Origin: Tetracentron sinense
Lineage: Eukaryota; Streptophyta; Magnoliopsida; Trochodendrales; Trochodendraceae
Reading direction: 5' to 3'
Assembly: GCA_015143295.1 (NCBI GenBank)
Contig: CM026557.1
Location: 35,225,965 to 35,289,964 of the forward strand
DNA length: 64,000 nucleotides
A program made the position numbers and the translations under genes. Below are positions 12,001-27,000 of this stretch, in pieces (positions within the stretch are counted from its first letter, which is position 1; each line of letters begins with the position of its first letter). The notes beneath the pieces were generated by a model. That model was not told the DNA's origin. It made no database searches and saw only the letters and a program-made list of their open reading frames with translations.

Positions 12001-15000
12001 TCGGCAAAATTCGACATTAAAAAAATAATTATAAAAAATAGGAATGTGATACCAACTAATCCATCTTCCAATCTGGATGGATGGGCATCTCTTACTATGT
12101 TAGACACTTATCGTTATTCCTAAAATAAAAAAGCACTATGTAAACAAGCAAACTCAAGGAAAAATTACATAAGGCTTTAGCAAGCCTTATGCAACTTAAA
12201 AATGAAGAAGAATTTAGATTACATGTTTGTAAATGTAATTCAAATTACATGAGCAATTCAGAGATTTAAAAATCTAATTTAAATAGATGTCAGAAAACAC
12301 AATGTGTATTTATTTAGCATAATATAGTTATTTGGCACAATATAGAAATAACTCAAAATAAATAGCACAAATCATCTTTTTTCTCTCAATTCGGTCAAAG
12401 TTTAGGAGACTACTCAGCATGCGAAATCATATTTTTCTCTCAATTCAATCCATTGACTAATTAGCATACGAAATCATAATTTTCTCTCAGTTCAATCCAA
12501 TGGATATCGAAACCCTCAAAAAAACTGCTCAAATGGAGCTTCTCCTTCTCTCAGTTGGTGACTTCAGTCAAATAGGATTTCTTAGTGCAAAATAAGTCAG
12601 GTTATTAGTAATGACTATATTGATAATAGAAAGCCTATTTTGCCTTCATTCTTATTTTAGAATTTCAAATAAGCCTGAACAAATAATTTTTGAGAAATCT
12701 TAATTCGGGATAAGTTCAAAATAAGTCATCATTTCACGAATTATTCGTTAATAATTCACAAACTGACAAATTGTTCGTTAGTTCGTTAAAAAAAGGGTTG
12801 TTTTATACTTAATTCTTTAAAAAATGAATAGTTCGCGAATGATTAAGGAATTATTTAGGAACTTTGTTGCTATGTTCCATGGTGCACTAGTATGCGAAAT
12901 AATAAATTTTGATGAATTTCTGAAAAATTCACGAAATTTAGTGTGCCGAATTATTCGCGAATTTCACAAATAATTTGTTTAGTTCAACAAGTAAATCACT
13001 TATTTTATATATTGTTTAATCAAATTGTTCGATATATATTTTATAATTATTAATTTAATTTTTACTTTTGCCGAAATTTTCCAAACTTGACCCCCTACCA
13101 AATTATTCTCGAACCCAAACTTTGTCACTATGCTAATATGGTGCATTTGGAAAGAGCGAAATCTAAGTTTTTTTTTTAGTAAACTCAATCCATTTGAGGA
13201 TCAAGCAGACTCTTATCTTTTGGATATCATGTAGAGATGAGTTAGGCGACATGAGTTGACTTAGTTTATCATGACATCTGAAATGTGGTGGCAATCCTCT
13301 CCCTAGAGTTCCTCTCGGCTTAGATCATCATTTTATAATCTAATCATGTCTACTAAAAAGTTTTAAGTTTTCTGTATAAATTTTTGAAATTAATAATACT
13401 TTAATATCATTTACTTACTTTAAAAATATATTAGTAATTATTATTAACCCATTCATATTCATATAAATGAATTTGAATCTAATTACGTTTACAATTCAAT
13501 CTGGATTGTTAAAAAAATATAGTTTTTTTAAAGATATTAATCGAGTGCCATTTTATTTACACTAAAACTGTATCAGTAATTATAACTAACTCACTCAAAT
13601 TCATAATAAAAGAAATTGAATTTAGTTATTATTACAAACTCAATTTGGAGCTATCAATGGACTTCGGTAGATTTCGACCGCAGTCCAGTACTTTTGTAAC
13701 TGAATGTGTATGATTTCAACCACCACGAAACAAAATAAACCGAAATTGTACGAACTACGAAACGTGTCAAGAAATCCTGTACTATTTACACAACATAGGA
13801 GATTCGTTTTGGCTGCCACCGAGTCGACACGTTTCGGTTGACTTTTACCTGGTAGCATTAGGTACATTTTAAGCCTAAAGTTGATATAATTGTTGCACAT
13901 ACTTCCACTGCTATTTTATCTACAAAATCAATTGATTCTATTCCATGTCATTCAGTGGATAGCACCCACCTATAGCATACTTCATATCTTAACAGACAGA
14001 GGTGAGCACCACCAGCATTTCAGAGATATCGCTAAGAATGAAGTCATATACAGACCTTTACTTTGTCTGGCCTGATCATGGCACCATGAAGCGGAGGGCA
14101 ATCAAAATAGTGTTTTCCTCTCACCCTGCAATGTGGCCAACAGAAACAATCAAGGATAAATACGCAAGAACAATATACATGACGTATATAAGAAATATAC
14201 AACTAGATCTTACTATGTAACACGCTACTGATCAATAATAACCTAGAACATCGCTACCGTCACAGCCAAGAGGACTCATATAGTCACACTACCCTAGAGC
14301 AAGAAAATAAGGTGTTAAAGTGAAAGAAAGTACATAATAATAAGTAAAAAAAAAACAATTGTGAAGAATGATGAATAGAATTCTTCATAATTCTTTTTAA
14401 TCAGTTTTTAATAATCACCACTGCTTAATAAAGGATGGAGAAATTATGAGACCCGAAATGACTCCTTCCTGTCCCCACTTTTCTTGAGTAAGTGGCTGGG
14501 CGGACTTCTGACCTATGCCAAATAATCAAATATTTAAGGTCATACACATATCTACAATCATTGACATTTTCCTTGATAATCTAAAGAAAGCTACTAGGGA
14601 ATTTATAAGGATACATTATCGAAAATAGAGAAAAACATACAAGTTTACACCTGCTCCCAAAGAAGGATGCTGTGGGTAACAGAAATACACATAAGTTTAT
14701 AGATCTTATGTAGAAAAGCTAGTTGGAGTGAGCCCCCATCGATCGATTGGATAGTCTAAACTCCTAAATGGAAGATGTGGATGATAGGTGGGAATCATGA
14801 GTTCTCAAGATTCATGTCTCCCTCCCCGAGACCTTTACGACTGCCCTTTTCATCAAACCTTTGTAACTGGCAGTGTATAGAGGGAGGTTGACCACTGGCA
14901 CTTCTCAGCTTAGCCAATAAGCTGGTAGCAGAAGCGGTAACAGTTTATGACGTGGTGACTATTTAATCTGCCAAAAAGTCTAAGGTTGAAAGAGTATGAA

Positions 15001-18000
15001 ATTGAAGGGTTCATTCTAACTCTAATTGTTCATGAAAAGGTGACCTTGGTTGTCTTCAGTCCTTTAGGAATGGAGCAACAAGCTAAGCCATAAGTCAGAA
15101 GTCATATTATACCTCTCGTAGGCACACCAATGTACTCAAACAACCTTGCTTGGTTAAAGAGCTGTAATACCATTAGCAAGGTGTGTGTAGGAGTCAAAGC
15201 AAGAACTCCCAGATGAAGTAAAGGTCAGTATTGATAATGGATAACATATCATGCATAGATGGAAAATAAAAGAGTGCTTTTGAAATGATCTACCAGTCTT
15301 TTTTTTTTGAGCTCCAAACAAAGTGGAATGTGCTGATAATCAGGAAAAGTGAAGACGGTTCAGATTCGAAAGAAGAAGCTGATGGGCCTACCTAACAATG
15401 AAACATTTAAATCAAATGTTTGACAATGGACCTAAATATGCATATAAAATGTAATGCAGTGGCATGGGATACTGTAGAGGGAACTCAAAGCCCTACAATT
15501 TATACAAATGCCACGATAGCACCTAAGAAGAAGCTGATTAGTGTGTGATTAGAGAACACGGATCATGACTTATCGGTCCTATTTTAGTTCTAGCTCTTGT
15601 CTAATTTTGGTAGTGTACTTTCTTTGCATTTGTTCTCATGTGTTCACTCGGTGACTATTTGTACACAATCTTCCTCATATATGCATTGATCATTTTTACT
15701 GATTAAAGAAATGACAGAAAAAAAGGAGAAAGTTGACTTCAATGTGAAAAGCTAGGACAGACTGGAGTTATGCATCAGCAGACTACAGGCTATGCCAGGT
15801 ACATGAAAGATGCAGATGTTGTTACCAAGGAGGTGAGGAGGCTGATTTGAATAACATTTACAGGTATAACATATGGGTGGAGGGCATGGAAGCCCAGATG
15901 CATGACCTCTTAAGTATTGATGATGAGGATGGTCAGGTGTATCAAAAGAATGACCAAGATACCTGCAAGGAATTTCGGTGGCTTCATGTTCTTGGCAGTT
16001 CAGGATGTCAGTATGCCTACTCTGACCTTAAATAGCAGAATCCTGAGGCCAAAAAAAAATTCATAGAAAGAGAAAGTAAAGTCGTGCAAAAAAAAGCTGC
16101 AGACTGACCCATTAATCTCAGCTATGACATAAGCGAAGAGACACACAAAAGGTAGTCTCAAAGTTAGTGGGGCGGAGAGGTTCATGCCTAAGGAGCAACT
16201 TGGGAAGACGATTCATGCCTGGGACTTGGGAACACTTGTGAATTGTGATCTAAGATTATGCACAGAGAGGATCTAGATTATTTGTACTCAACAGAAGCTC
16301 AAGATCTAAAAGCTCAGAAAATCAAATCAGATAATCGACTGTAATGTGGAGAAATTTGAGATGCAAGAGATTGGTGCATTTGCTACATTTTTATTTTACC
16401 AATAAAGTAAAAGGCTTTAGAAGGATACTTTCAAGTGGGCAGGAACTAATTACACTGCAGCTCTAGTGGGGTATTGCAATGTTATTACTTATTAGTGGTC
16501 ACAAGAAGATGGGAGAGTTGGCAATTCATTCAAGCGCTGTCCTGAAATACAACTATTGCCTAGAACAAAGGAAAATCTTAGACCTTAAAAAAGCTTTTTT
16601 TATGTACACTTGGACCAACAATACAACATAGCCGATAAATCAGCCCAAGCTTGATATGGTCTTTTTTTTTTTGGGAAGGTTGTACTCTTCTGTACCATGA
16701 AATGCTGCATAAGTTTCCATAGCATATGCCTAATTCCTCAACTTGGCTATTTCATATCATTTCTCCATCTTGATTCATATACTAATCAAGGTCCAAATAG
16801 CTTAAAGCCCTTCAATTTTCTTTTAACAAGGAGCCCAGAAATAATGGATTCTTGCTACTTATGCTTTGGATCAGTAGAAAAGTATTCTATAAAGGCATCT
16901 AATATGTACAAGTCAGTGGAGGAGAGCATCCCACTCAAAACCAAAAGATACATAAAAGAATGACATCAGGGGTACCACAGAAATTTCCCACTACATTAAA
17001 AATGATGGTTAACTGTGAGCCCTTGAACATGACCAACCAATGAAGACAAGGGCAAACATCACACAATTTCCGAACTTGCACCATTCACCTTCCAGAAATT
17101 TAACTCTCACCATTTGCAACTTTACATCGTCTCTCTCAAGAGGCCTTCATGGCAGCAAGCCCAGTGGGAAGTCTAGCGAAGTAAAAAAGCTATTGTGCTG
17201 AAATGTGAAGGATAAGGAAAGCATGGGTAAAAGCATGATAGTGACCGGATTAGGAGGGGGAGGAAGAAGGGGCCAAGGGGGAGGTCTAGGGAAGTTAAAA
17301 AGTTTTGTGCTGGAATGTGAAGAATAAGGAAAGCATTGGTAAAAGCAGGATAGAGACCGGATTAGGAGGGGAGGCAGAAAGGGTAGAGGTGGATATAGTG
17401 GGAATAGTATGGTGTTTACATCCTTGAATTGGTTTAACTCTTCCCATGTAACATAGGACCTGTATCATTTTCTTTATTTTACTTATCTCGATATAACCAA
17501 TACCAACACTGACCAGTGATGAAAACTAGATGCATCATGCCTCTTCAAACAGTAGGTGCTGTAATATATTAGAAGATCCTCTGTGTGTGTGGGGGGGGGG
17601 AATGTCACTGTACTCCAAATTTACTTTAGTTTTGTTTTATTAACCAATGATGAAAACCAAAGATGCATCATGCCTCTTCAAACAGTAGGTGCTGTAATAT
17701 ATTAGAGGTTCCTCCTCTGTGTGCGCGAGCGCGGGGGGGGGGGGGGGGGGGCGGATTGTCATTGCACTTTAAATTTACTTTAATGTTGCTTGATTAATAA
17801 AAATTCTTAATGAGTTTCTACCTTACATTTTAAAACCCTTACATATAAACCATGGGAACAACAAAACAGATTTGAGGTATTATTTCGCCGAACATTACTT
17901 GACGACAGGGGCCGTTCGGGTTAGATTTTTTAACCAAATATAATCATCATGGCCTAAATAACTGCATTTGGTTACAGAGTAACATAATCGATTTTAGCGA

Positions 18001-21000
18001 TTAAAGCAATTATTTTCAATTTATGTTATTTGTTGCTTCTTCTCCTCTTATTGGATGTCTGGCCTAAATAGACGATTTTTCAGGAAGTTAATAAAACACG
18101 TGTATTTTATACAGCAACTATTTTTTCAGTGATTATATTGCAAGTAATTATCTTAGAATAGATTATGGGCTAAACAATCTAATCCAGGAGAAAATTGAAA
18201 GCACCATATGTCGTCACTAAAGATAAATGTAGAGCAAAAAATAATGAATTAGTCTAGGGATACTCCCAAATCCTAACCGTATATCTCAATTATAAAACAG
18301 TTAGGATTAGAGTTGATGTGGCATTAGAAAAGAAAAAATAAGCCAACTCAAATCCTAGCCCTTAGTGGTTGGTTATAAACGGTTAGGATTAGGGAATATA
18401 TTTGGGACTATCCATAGACCGACTCAAAAATAATATAAACTCAAGAGGAATCTATGTAATTTTCAAATTTTGGTACTTTTAGACCAATTCAAGTTCAAAG
18501 GAAGTATTGTGATATCACTACACTTTAGCTTCCCAGCCAAAGTATACTTTATATTTATAAGTATCAGGATATGTATTTAAATGAAATGAAATAAGTTGAT
18601 CTACGAAATATTGTACACCTAGAATTTTTTTAATCAAGAAAAACACATTGCACCTTCGCATATCAAAGTATATCGATTCGATAAGAATTGACAATAAAAA
18701 AATGTATTTCTTTAAATACTCATACATTGAAACAATACACCACCAAAATCACTTGCTTGGCGCATTTTCAATTCTTTTTCATGCCAAAGAGAATAGCAAA
18801 CGAATTATTCAATGTTATAGGTTTATCTTTGTCATCCCCAGTGTTACCTAGGCACGTGGTACAAATTATTAAAGTCTCTTGGTTGTTAGCCCTAAACATC
18901 TTTTGTTTGTTATTTTAGGGTTATTGTGGTAGTGTTGTTCTATTTAGGCTTCTATTTGTTGTTGACCGCAAAATTCTATGGTTTTGTGCAAGCACATTAT
19001 TTTCATGCAATGTTATTTGGACTTGTTTATAGCATATCAGCTTTTTTCAATGTTGTCGATTTAAAGCACGTTGTTTTTACACTCGATACAGGAATGTGTT
19101 GACAGCATCTGTATGACTGTATCAAGGAGTCCCCATAGTGACCCATACAATCCTCAGTATGGATACTTTAAAAATGTGCTTTATGAATAGTTGTGGACAG
19201 CAGACCACGACAAACAAGTTAATGGACTTTTGGCCTTTCTAAATATGAGTCTACCCTATAAATAAGTTAATAAAAGCCTAAAATAATAAATGATCTTCTA
19301 AGACACCAACAATTGAAAGTTAGAAGCTTGCATACATGCCATCATGCTTCCCCAACGGTTCATCATATTGAACTCCAACCCAGAAACCAGGTGCAATGTT
19401 TTCAGCTCGGCCAACAAATTTAACAACGCCTCTTTTTCCTCCAGGTTCAACTTCGCATCTATCTCCTACCTACATCAAAGAATAGTAGTCCAAACAATTT
19501 TTTTTAAGGAAAGACTAAGCAAGATAAAATGCAAGACAACATATAATTAAAAACTGAAAAGCAAGAATGTTCTTCACTAAGAGAACAGGAAATTAAAAGG
19601 AAAATTTTAACTAAAAGGTATCATATATATGCCCAATCAATTCTTTACATTTCCTTAAAAAGAAACTCTTTACTTTAAAACTCTGATTTTTTTTTCCTTC
19701 TTTGTTTTTTGATAAGAAACAATGACAAATAAGAAAAAGAGAGGAAATAGGCAAATTCCATATAAAAAATTCATACACAAAATCAGCCTAGGAGGAAAGG
19801 CCCAATTAGCAAAAGCTATACATAATATTAAAAAAACAAACTATGAGGAACAATGGATTATGGCATCCCAAGAGGACAAAATGCCAGACCTGATTTACAG
19901 CGACGAACTCGTTCAACACTGATGTCCACATATGTAACAACGCCAAAATGTTGTTCACCACCAATGAAAATTGCCATACTTATCTTCGAAAATATGGCAA
20001 AGTGAATCATTTTCAATAACAGCTTTCTCCTCTTGCTAATCACATCTTTAGTCCATCCTTGGATAGGATCAAAGGAAGTCCATGGGTAACCCAAGAAACA
20101 ATGAATCACAATAAAAGGCTGTCATATCCTACTTGAAAGTCCGCAATGAAGGAGAAGGTAATGCACAAATTCAACGACCGCTTATAAAGAGAAAAATAAT
20201 TAGGCACCACTTTTCTCCAATTACTAATCTGATCCGCTATGAGGATTCTTATCTAGGAAGTCATCTAAAGAACAAAAGAAATTTTGAAGGCAATAGGATT
20301 TCTTAAAGCAAACTTAGCCCAATATCTAAATTACTCAGGATTGTATAGGGCTGAAAGAAATGACCTTACAGAGAACATGCCTTCGCCTATTGAAGTCCCA
20401 CTTCCATAAAAGCCTCCCCAACAAACTATTTGGCAAAGGAACGGTTTAAAACATCCACCATATCAATATAATACGGTCAATATTGATCGGTTTGGAAAGC
20501 AGGATTGCTTTCCAAGGTATCCTTCTTCCTTTGGAGAGTTCATTTGTCGTCACGATCTGATTGATAATCCTTTGAAAGGCACCCTATTTATTTGGGCTCA
20601 TTCGGTTTCAAGTCCGTTAGCGAGTAGATTTGATAGATTTCTCTAAAGTTCGGAATGGGAAAGTCACTTTCCAAATCATGGTGTAAAAAATCAACTCAAT
20701 TCTGCCGAAGTTGATCGAATTGAGTCGAATTTTGTGGTGTCCGAAGCGAAATGCACTTGTATTTTAATAATACTGGACTTTCTGCTAAACTTCGGTCGAA
20801 TTAGAAAAACAGTGTTGGGAATATACATAACTTCGGTGGAAGTTAACCGAAGTGTACAGAAAAAGTCTATGAATTGAAGGACTAAAAAGTTTTAACTTAA
20901 AAGGGTAATATTAATTCCACTCGCTTTAAACTTACTTTTTTCATAAGGAAATATATGTGTCCCTACCATTAACCTTATTAGAATTATTATTAGCTTTAAT

Positions 21001-24000
21001 AGAGAGTATTGCTAGCATTAACCTTATTATATATTATAATTTTACTATTAGAGCGTAGTTTACATTAACCTTATTATAAATTATAATTTATTATTCTAAT
21101 AATCTTATTATTAGTATATTATGCCCATAAGGGTTTTTTAATAATATTAAATAATTAACTAATTTTCTAATAGTATTTCATAAATTAAAAATTATTTACT
21201 ACACATCTCCTCTTCACATATTGATTCCGTTCTGTAAAAACATTGAGCTCATCAATTACAAATTGAATAGGTTTAGAAACTAAATTAAACTTAAATTATT
21301 TATCAACTTTAATGTTCATTCATCAGTTTTTTTAGGTTTCTAAAACAATTATTAAGGATGATCATAGAAAAAATAAAGAGAATAAAATGGCCCTACATAT
21401 CCCTTTCACTTGACAAATGACAAAATATAGCTAAAAGAATCTGACAATATAGAGAATTATAAAGAAGAAATTCCAGCTCAGACAAGCAGACAACGAATGT
21501 CACTTAACATGATTCTAACATTCGAGTCCTACATACTTGCATTAGTAATATAATGAAATCTAGATGTGTATATATACTTAAGTATTTAATCTCTAAAATT
21601 TAATCTTAAATTTTCAATATTTCCTTACAGTTTTCTGGACTTCTTTAATTTTTACATAACTTCCTTGGACTTCTTTAAACTTCCTCGTAACGTGTCAACT
21701 TCCTTAGCGACCAAAGTTTATACCGAAACCGAAAAGTAATACCTTGCTCCAAATATTATCCAATCATCCCTTCCGAGGCCCACTTCAGATCATGTTCCAA
21801 TTACTATAGAATTTAAGTGTTTGAGAGGAGGCCCCACTCCTTTTCAGTTTTGAGAATATGTGGCTTGAGGACGATAGATTTAAGGGAGTGGTGAAAAAAG
21901 TGTGGAATTCCAAGAGTGGATGGGGGTCGGCCAATAATAGATTCAGCCTCAAGTTGAACGTTCTCAAAGCCAAATTAAATAATTGGAATAAAGAGGTATT
22001 CGGTAACACCCAAGCCTGACTAGATAGCATTCTAATGGAGATCAGAGAGTTGGATATCGTTGAAGACTCAAGATCACTATCCAACGAAGAAATTAGTCAA
22101 AAGGAGGCAAAGAAATTGGACTGTTTGGAGGTGGTAGATTGGAAGAGATTAGTTAGAAGCAGAAGGCTAGAATCCATTGGCTTATGGAGAGAGATCAAAA
22201 CACCAAATTATTTTATAGAATGGCTAACTTTCACAGAAAAGGCAATTTTATTTCCAAATTAAGAGTGGAGGGTAAGTGGAGAGAGGGGAATGCAAAGATT
22301 GTGCATAGTGTTGTTTCCTTCTATCAGGATCTGTATAGGGAGGGAGAAGGAACATTGACATCCCAAATTAGATGGCCATCCTTTCAAGTATCTGTCCCTT
22401 GAGCAAAGTGATGCTTTGGAGGGTCCCTTTGAGGAGGAGGAATTATTTAGAGCAAGTTTGAGGTATTATCGGGGACCGGGCTCCTGGCCCGGATGGATTC
22501 ATAATAAAACATGTTGGGAGATTGTAGGTAAGGATTTTCTTTCAGTTATGAGAGAGTTGTTTGAATTGGGTAGGTTTGATAGGGTGATTAAAAATACTTT
22601 TGTCGTGCTTATTCCAAAAAAGGTGGGAGTGTTGGATATTAAGGATTTTCACCCAATCAGCCTCCTTAGCAGTGTATAAAATTTTCTCTAATGTGTTAAC
22701 AGTTAGACTCAAGGTTGTGATGAGATATATCATCTCTCCTCAATAGGGAACGTTTGTGAGAGGTAAGCAGATTGTTGTTGACATTTTAATAGCTAACGAG
22801 TGTATAGATGAACGAATGAGATCAAAGGTTCCTGGTATCTTGTGTAAAGTCGATATGGAAAAAGCTTATGATCATGTAAATTGAGAGTTCCTGGGGTGTG
22901 TTGAAAAGAATGAGTTTTGATTTAAGGTGGTAGGCTTGGTGGCAGTGGATGAAGATGTGTATTTCATCTGTCTCTTTCTCCATTGTCATCAACAGTACTC
23001 CGACGGGATATTTTCAAAGCTGGAGGGAGGCAATGGATCTCCTTTCTTCTTCATCATAGTATCGAAAGCTTTGAGTAGGATGTTCTCTAGAGCTAATGGC
23101 CCGATGTTCAAAGGTTTCTTGATAGGCAAGGACCAATTGCGTATATCTCACCTTCAATTTGCAGATGATGCCCTAATCTTTTGTAGAGCATCATGTCGTG
23201 ACTTGGCCCTTCTGAGGTGCCTATTTAGATGTTTTGCAGTTGTTACTAACCTGCATGTCAATTTGTAGATGACGCCCCAACCTGTCTAGGTTGTAGAGTG
23301 GGGTCCTCCCATCAATGTATTTAGGAATGCCACTCGGAGCTAGTTACAAAGCTAGGTTGGTGTGGCCCGATGTTCGAAAGATTTGTTGGTCGATAATCAG
23401 GTTGGAAATCATTATTTCTATCAAAAGGCGAGAAGTTAACCCTCATCCAAAGCACCTTCAGTAGTGTTCCAACCTATTTTATATCTACACTAACTAGTAA
23501 CGATCCCTCAAGTGATTGCAAAGAGATTTTCTCAAGTATTAGAAAGGAGATAGATTCAAATACCATATGGTAGATTGGAATAGAATTGTCACCTAAAGAG
23601 AGAAGAGGGTCTGAACTTGAAGCCTTTATCACTTGTGAACAAGGGTTCCTATGGTGTGGGGATGTGGAAGGGGATCATGGTTGTCGCAAGTTTAAGATGG
23701 GTGAGGTTTTGGAAGGATGTGTAGTGTGGTGTGATGCCATGAAATTACTAGATGATTGTGTTGTGCAATTTGTCTTCATTATGCTGTAAACATATTGGCT
23801 CGAGCCAGAACCAATTTGCTCAAGCCAAGAGGATTCAGTTTTTCGACTGAGCAATTGAGTAGCAAACCTGAAGCCAACTCGCTCAAGCGAGAGTAAGTTC
23901 GCTCGCGCAAGTATCATATGGTGAGAAATAGAATTCCGAAATTCTAATTAGTTTTCAAACCTAGTAAATAAGATATTTTTAGGTTTAGGGTTTCTATGGC

Positions 24001-27000
24001 ATTCCAAACTATTCTGAGAGAGAATTTTGTTTAAGAGAATGTAATGGAGTGATTTTGTATTCTCTTTGCTTTGATTTAGTGAAGAAGATGATCTCTCCAT
24101 GGACGTAGCCCATAAACAGGTGAACCAAGTAAATCTTGTGTGTTTACAGCTTGATATTTGCAATTTATTTTCACCACAAATTGGTATTAGAGCCAAGGTT
24201 CAAAGCAATGGCATCGAAAAGTTCCAGCACCAAGTTCGAAGTTGCAAGATTTGATGGGAAGGCAATGTCAAGACTATGGCAAAGTAGGTGAAAGATTTGT
24301 TAATACAACAACTCAACAAGGTTTATACAAAACGCTTAAAGGGAAAACAACGAAGCTAGAATCAATGTCTGCTGAAGATTGGAAAGATCTAAAACAAAAG
24401 GTTGTAAGTACCATCAGTTTAATCCTATCTAACGATGTTCTCTACCATGTGCTTAATGAATATTCGGCACCAGCACTTTAGACGAAACTTGAAAGTCTGT
24501 ATATAACGAAGTCATTGACTAAGAGGTCATTCCTAAAGCAGATTTTATACGGTCTTCGGATGAAGGAAGATGGAGATCTCATGGAACATATGAATGCGTT
24601 CAATAGAACGATCACTGAATTAGCTAGAGTTGATGAGAAAGTCTAGCAAGAAGATCAAGCACTAATAATACTCACTTCTCCCACATTTTTATGAACATCT
24701 CATTACAACCCTACTCTATCAAGTTAGATGATACTGTAGAATTAGATGATATGGTGAATTAGATGATACGGTAGTGGCCCTCCTCTCAAATGACACGAGA
24801 AAGAAAAGTCTAGACGAAGATGAAACACATGTTGAGGGTTTATTTGTAAGAGCCACTTATTCTAAATACATGAAGAGTCTTTCTTCATAAGGAAAGACGT
24901 GTGTCCCTAGCACTAACCTTATTATAAATATAATAATTAGCTTTAAAAGAAAATGTTGGTAGCATTAACCTTATTATAAATTATAGTTTTATTATTAGAG
25001 AGTGGTTAGTATTAAGTATTAACCTTATTATAAATTATAATTTTATTATTCTAATATTTTGTTATTAGTATATCATGCCCACAAGGGCTTTTTAGTAGTA
25101 TTTAAAATTAAATAATTTCTTAATAATATTTCATAAATTATTTAGTAGTATTTCTTAATAGTATTTTATAAACTAAATTGAATTTCAATTATTTATCAAC
25201 TTTAATGTGCATTCATAAGTTTTTCAGGTTTCTAAAACAATTAACATGGATAATCATTGAAAAATAAAGTAAGTACTTATCCACTTCACTTGACAAAAAG
25301 AATAAAATATAGTTAAATTATTTGACAATATACAGAAATATCAAGAAGAAATTACAGCTCAGACAAGCAGACAACGCATATCACTTAACACAATTCTCAC
25401 ATTTAAGTATTACATTCTTGCATCAGAAATATAATGAATCCTAGATGTATATTTATATTCAGTGAATTTCAAAAGTTTCATCTTTGATATTTAATGTTAC
25501 CTTAAAATTTCCTAGATTTCTTTATTTTTTACATAACTTCCTTGGACTTCCTTAAACTTCCTCGAAACATGTCAACTTCCTTAGCGACCGAAGTTTATAC
25601 CAAAACTGAAGTTTAATACCTTGGTAAGAGGGAGAAACAAATGATAAAAGTAAAGGTAAATATCAAAAGAAATGAAGGTCAAAATTATTAGCCTAAAGGT
25701 TACAACCTTAGGTACCTTTAATAATTTTGATGATAACACAATAATGAAATGATCATTGTGGTACTAATGGTTTTATCAAGTTTTTATGAAATTCAGATTA
25801 TAAGAACATTAGCGCTTCTTTCAAGGCATGAAGCATGAAAATGATCTCAAGTATTCAAAATGAATCAACAAAAGCAAGTCTTCAACCAAATGCAAAACAT
25901 CCATTCAAAGATGAAGACTGCTCAAAGTCAAAGCAAAAAGAGTCAAACACAAAATCAAGAAGTTAAAGTCCCACTTGAAGCCAAGATTGAAAATCGTAAT
26001 GAAGAACTCTTGGAAGATCATGAAGACAGAGTCAACATAGAAGATCCAAGAAAAAGTTTGAAGAACAACTCACAAGAAGGTTATAGTTTATTTTTTGTCT
26101 TGTGAGAGTGTCTAGGACTTTTGTAAAAAGTCCTCAAAGCTTGAAGGTTGAATTGCTCAAATACCTAGATTGACCATAGGAGCCTAAGATCATAATTCTA
26201 TATTAATTCTAAGGCCATAGGACATCATGAAAAATGAGGAAAATCTTGTTAAAGACAAGCCAAGTGACCTTGCAAAAGGATCACATCATTGAGAGACGAT
26301 TAAGATGAAATTAAAGAGAAAATTCAATGATCTCATCGACGAAATTACAAGGGTATTGGAATTTCGGCAACGAAACTGGCTTCTGAGCCATTGTCTCTTT
26401 TATGGCTTTGATTTTGGCGACGAATTGAGATGCCCACCCAATCTCGTCCATAAATTCATGCGGGAAACTAAAAATGTTGTAACGACTAGTTTTTAAACGG
26501 CCATTTTCGCATTTAATGTTCTCCAATAGCCATAATTTCTTAAAATGCTATAAAAGGAGTTCATTTATGAACAAACAACTCTTGATCAATGCAATAACTC
26601 TTATCATTTACTCTCAAGTTCACATTAATTTCTACATCGATCATACCCTAAAAATCTCAAATCTCTTTTATTGAGTTTTTCACTTCTAATCTATAAGAGA
26701 TTGTTAGAGTGCTTCAAGTCAATCTTATTCAACTCATATCAGAAGCAAACTTCTAGATTGAAATCCAATTATTCAAATTGTATTGTGAAATCAAGAATCG
26801 TGGAATCTTGTCCTTGAAGCGGGGAACTTTGTAAAAGCCAAGAGAGGATTGTTCTCTGGCAAGGAGAGGTTTAATCTTCACCCATAAGAAGATTGTAAAG
26901 GTTTTGTCTTCACCCAGAAGAAGATTGCGCGATAGTGAATCGTAGTGAATCCTTGAGCGGGGACGTCGGCAGGACGGGAGTGTCGAACCTCGAAAACAAT

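Noticed and set aside
15750-16035. Possible exon ([20 protein letters not shown])
   Set aside because: Reads like protein for a short stretch but has stops nearby, no homology that I recognise and no TFCB relation.
17900-18190. hAT MITE starting GGGGCCGTTCGG
   Set aside because: The right terminus and target duplication could not be matched; kept only as a low-confidence repeat.
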